Below, in pieces: positions 62,398 through 64,000 of a stretch of 64,000 nucleotides of DNA. The notes under the pieces are model-generated. The model had not been told where the DNA came from and searched no databases. It saw only the letters and a program-made list of their open reading frames with translations. The DNA is taken from positions 1,054,001 to 1,118,000 of the forward strand of contig NZ_CBDDJA010000002.1 of NCBI RefSeq assembly GCF_965229315.1, read 5' to 3'. The stretch is from Pelomonas sp965229315 (GTDB lineage Bacteria; Pseudomonadota; Gammaproteobacteria; Burkholderiales; Burkholderiaceae_C). The position numbers and the translations under genes are program-made. How positions within the stretch are numbered: the first letter of the stretch is position 1; every line of letters begins with the position of its first letter.

Positions 62398-63507
62398 ATG
62401 CCCTTCTTCAAGCGCCGCGCCGAGCCCCGACACAGCGTCTGGCAAGACTCCATCCAGGTCAGCCAGTGGCTGGGCTTCGCGCCGACCGAACTGCCCGCGC
62501 TGCCGGCGCTGAGCACCGTGCCGCTGCTGGACCCGACCCGCGCCTTCGACGTCTGCCACGTGGGCCTGGTGCTGCGGGCCGTGCTGGGCGTGCAGATGCT
62601 GCTGGCGCTGGGCGCGGCGCTGATCGCGCGCGACGCCGGGCAGTGGGTCACGCTGACCGCCAACGGCACGGTCGTGACGATGTTCGCCGTGCTGTCCTGG
62701 CTGCTGGTCGTCTGCGCGGCCAAGCGGCTTTGGCCGCGGCTGCCCGAGCCCGCGCAATGGCTGGCGCTGCCCGGGCTGGGGGCGGTCGCCGCGCTGCTGG
62801 GTTTCGGGCTGTTGAGCCTGACGAGCGACGAGCCGCCCGGCGCCTGGCGGCTGTTCAGCATCGCCGCGGCCGGCGCCAGCGGTGCGGCCATGCTGCTGGC
62901 CTGGCTGAAGCTGCGCGAACACACGCAGCGCCCGGCCGACGCGTTGGCCCAGCTCGTGGAACTGCAGTCGCGCATCCGGCCGCATTTCCTGTTCAACACG
63001 TTGAACAGCGCCATCGCGCTGGTGCAGATCGACCCGGCACGCGCCGAGGGCGTGCTGGAGGACCTGGCCGAGCTGTTCCGCGTCGCGCTGGCCGACGCGG
63101 CCGAGTCCGTCACGCTGGCCGAGGAGGTGGAGCTGGCCAAGCGCTACCTCGCCATCGAGCAAATCCGCTTCGGCAGGCGGCTGCGTGTCGTCTGGCACCT
63201 GGACCCCGAGGCCGATGGCGCGCGCGTGCCGCCGCTGCTGCTGCAGCCGCTGGTGGAGAACGCCGTGCGCCACGGCGTGGAGCCCAATGACGAGGGGGGC
63301 GAACTGGAGGTGACCACCGTGCGGCGCGGGGCCGAGGTCGAGATCCGCATCATCAACACCGTCGGTGCGCCGGCACGCACCACCGGCCATGGCCTGGCAC
63401 TGCGCAACGTGCGGCAGCGGCTGAAGCTGATGCACGACGTCGCGGCGCGTTTTGACATCGACGCCAGTGACAGCCGCTTTTTCTTGCGCATACTCGTGCC
63501 GTTATGA
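62398..63507 (+). CDS. LytS/AlgZ-type sensor histidine kinase
   Basis: 369 residues from ATG 62398. Four hydrophobic helices (about 60-85, 90-115, 120-145, 150-175) form the membrane part; then the His_kinase domain with the phosphoacceptor box QSRIRPHFLFNTLNSA, and HATPase_c motifs PLLLQPLVENAVRHGVEP and GHGLALRNVRQRL. Signal unknown. Coupled to the next gene by ATGA overlap, forming an AlgZ/AlgR-like two-component system. Confidence 0.92.
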   Translation: MPFFKRRAEPRHSVWQDSIQVSQWLGFAPTELPALPALSTVPLLDPTRAFDVCHVGLVLRAVLGVQMLLALGAALIARDAGQWVTLTANGTVVTMFAVLSWLLVVCAAKRLWPRLPEPAQWLALPGLGAVAALLGFGLLSLTSDEPPGAWRLFSIAAAGASGAAMLLAWLKLREHTQRPADALAQLVELQSRIRPHFLFNTLNSAIALVQIDPARAEGVLEDLAELFRVALADAAESVTLAEEVELAKRYLAIEQIRFGRRLRVVWHLDPEADGARVPPLLLQPLVENAVRHGVEPNDEGGELEVTTVRRGAEVEIRIINTVGAPARTTGHGLALRNVRQRLKLMHDVAARFDIDASDSRFFLRILVPL

Positions 63508-64000
63508 CCTCGCTGCGCGTTTTCATCGTCGACGACGAACCTCTGGCCAGGCTGCGGCTGCGCGGCCTCATCGACGCCATCCAGGAGCCGCGCTGCGAGG
63601 TCGTCGCCGAGGCCGCCACCGGCTCCCAGGCTGCCACCTGGCTGCGCGAGCATGGCTGCGACGTCGTGCTGCTGGACGTGCAGATGCCTGGCGCCGACGG
63701 CCTGCAGTTCGCCGACGGCCTGGCCCAGCGCCCGCCGGGCGTGCCGGCGCCGCTGATCATCTTCGTGACGGCGCATGCCATGCACGCGGTGCGCGCCTTC
63801 GAGCTGGAGGCGCTGGACTACCTCACCAAGCCCGTGCGCCGCGAGCGCCTGCAAGCCGCGCTGGCGCGCGCGGCGCAGCGCCTGGCCGAGCGCGCTGCGG
63901 CCCAGGCGCAGCAGCCGGCCGACCAGCCGGTGGCCTCGGACGCCGCCGCGGACTTCATCGCGCTGAGCGACCGCGGCCGCGTGCTGCGCGTGCCGCTGGC
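63504..64000 (+). CDS. LytTR-type response regulator (3' end beyond window)
   Basis: The first 165 residues are visible. Receiver domain RVFIVDDEPLARLRLRGL (acidic pocket), phosphoacceptor Asp in VVLLDVQMPG, Thr/Lys residues in FVTAHAMHAV and DYLTKPVRRERL. After a linker (about 125-145), DFIALSDRGRVLRVPL looks like the first strand of a LytTR DNA-binding domain, as in AlgR. Overlaps the kinase stop (ATGA). Confidence 0.9.
   Translation, partial: MTSLRVFIVDDEPLARLRLRGLIDAIQEPRCEVVAEAATGSQAATWLREHGCDVVLLDVQMPGADGLQFADGLAQRPPGVPAPLIIFVTAHAMHAVRAFELEALDYLTKPVRRERLQAALARAAQRLAERAAAQAQQPADQPVASDAAADFIALSDRGRVLRVPL

Overview
The window is about 64 kb of GC-rich DNA with densely packed, often overlapping genes. 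Gene content and operon style (paaABCDE with a TetR regulator, Mpo1-like protein, PEP-CTERM protein, urease, bacteriohemerythrin, AlgZ/AlgR-like pair) point to a betaproteobacterium of the order Burkholderiales, probably near Roseateles/Mitsuaria/Rubrivivax. That placement is inference from content, not from a marker gene.

Layout. (1) 1-1.7 kb: the 5' part of a DUF3034 outer-membrane-type gene and the Fe-S carrier mrp. (2) 1.9-11.1 kb: a selenocysteine island. A respiratory formate dehydrogenase (fdnGHI) whose alpha subunit reads through an in-frame UGA (Sec196) followed by a bacterial SECIS hairpin, then fdhE, selA, selB and tRNA-Sec (selC); a 123-bp palindrome follows the tRNA directly. (3) 11.2-12.7 kb: a GcvH-like lipoyl protein, a DsrE-like protein and a nitroreductase. 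(4) 12.7-15.2 kb: urease structural genes ureA, a small membrane ORF, ureB, ureC. (5) 15.3-22.4 kb: an accessory zone with a lipoprotein, an XRE regulator with its own inverted-repeat operator, a complete IS3-family element that splits a small gene, a REP-associated tyrosine transposase (RAYT) surrounded by GTAG-type REP palindromes, an exported M13 peptidase and a PEP-CTERM protein. (6) 22.5-32.2 kb: mixed chromosomal genes (oligoendopeptidase, phosphoethanolamine-transferase-like protein, LysE and EamA transporters, ion channel, AraC regulator, dienoyl-CoA isomerase, a Doc/AbrB toxin-antitoxin pair, Tat-type amidase). (7) 32.3-35.1 kb: urease accessory genes ureE-ureF-ureG-ureD, so the urease locus is in two parts about 17 kb apart. 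(8) 35-44.4 kb: membrane proteins, GlxA-type regulator plus isochorismatase-like hydrolase, ketopantoate reductase-like gene, Mpo1-like gene, YceI lipoprotein, GNAT, mobA, moaA and a PfkB kinase. (9) 44.4-54.9 kb: phenylacetate catabolism (paaG, paaI, paaK, paaABCDE, TetR regulator, a periplasmic binding protein, paaZ) preceded by a perfect 14-bp palindromic operator. (10) 54.9-64 kb: MmcQ/YjbR protein, NlpC/P60 hydrolase, prpE, an exported M3 peptidase, a bacteriohemerythrin, argH and the start of a LytS/LytTR two-component pair cut by the window edge.

How the parts fit: moaA and mobA supply steps of the bis-MGD cofactor that FdnG needs, and selA, selB and selC supply its selenocysteine; selD and fdhD are not in the window. 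Urease structural and accessory genes together are enough to assemble the nickel enzyme. The paa genes cover activation (K), epoxidation (ABCDE), isomerisation (G), ring cleavage/oxidation (Z) and rescue thioesterase (I); paaF, paaH and paaJ are elsewhere.

The most unusual aspect is non-coding: at least five distinct families of palindromic or multi-hairpin repeats. In three of them (intercistronic elements at 39.8/50.8 kb and 47.0/48.4 kb, nested palindromes at 60.2/60.3 kb) the two copies differ in stem sequence but keep the stems paired, a covariation signature of conserved structure.
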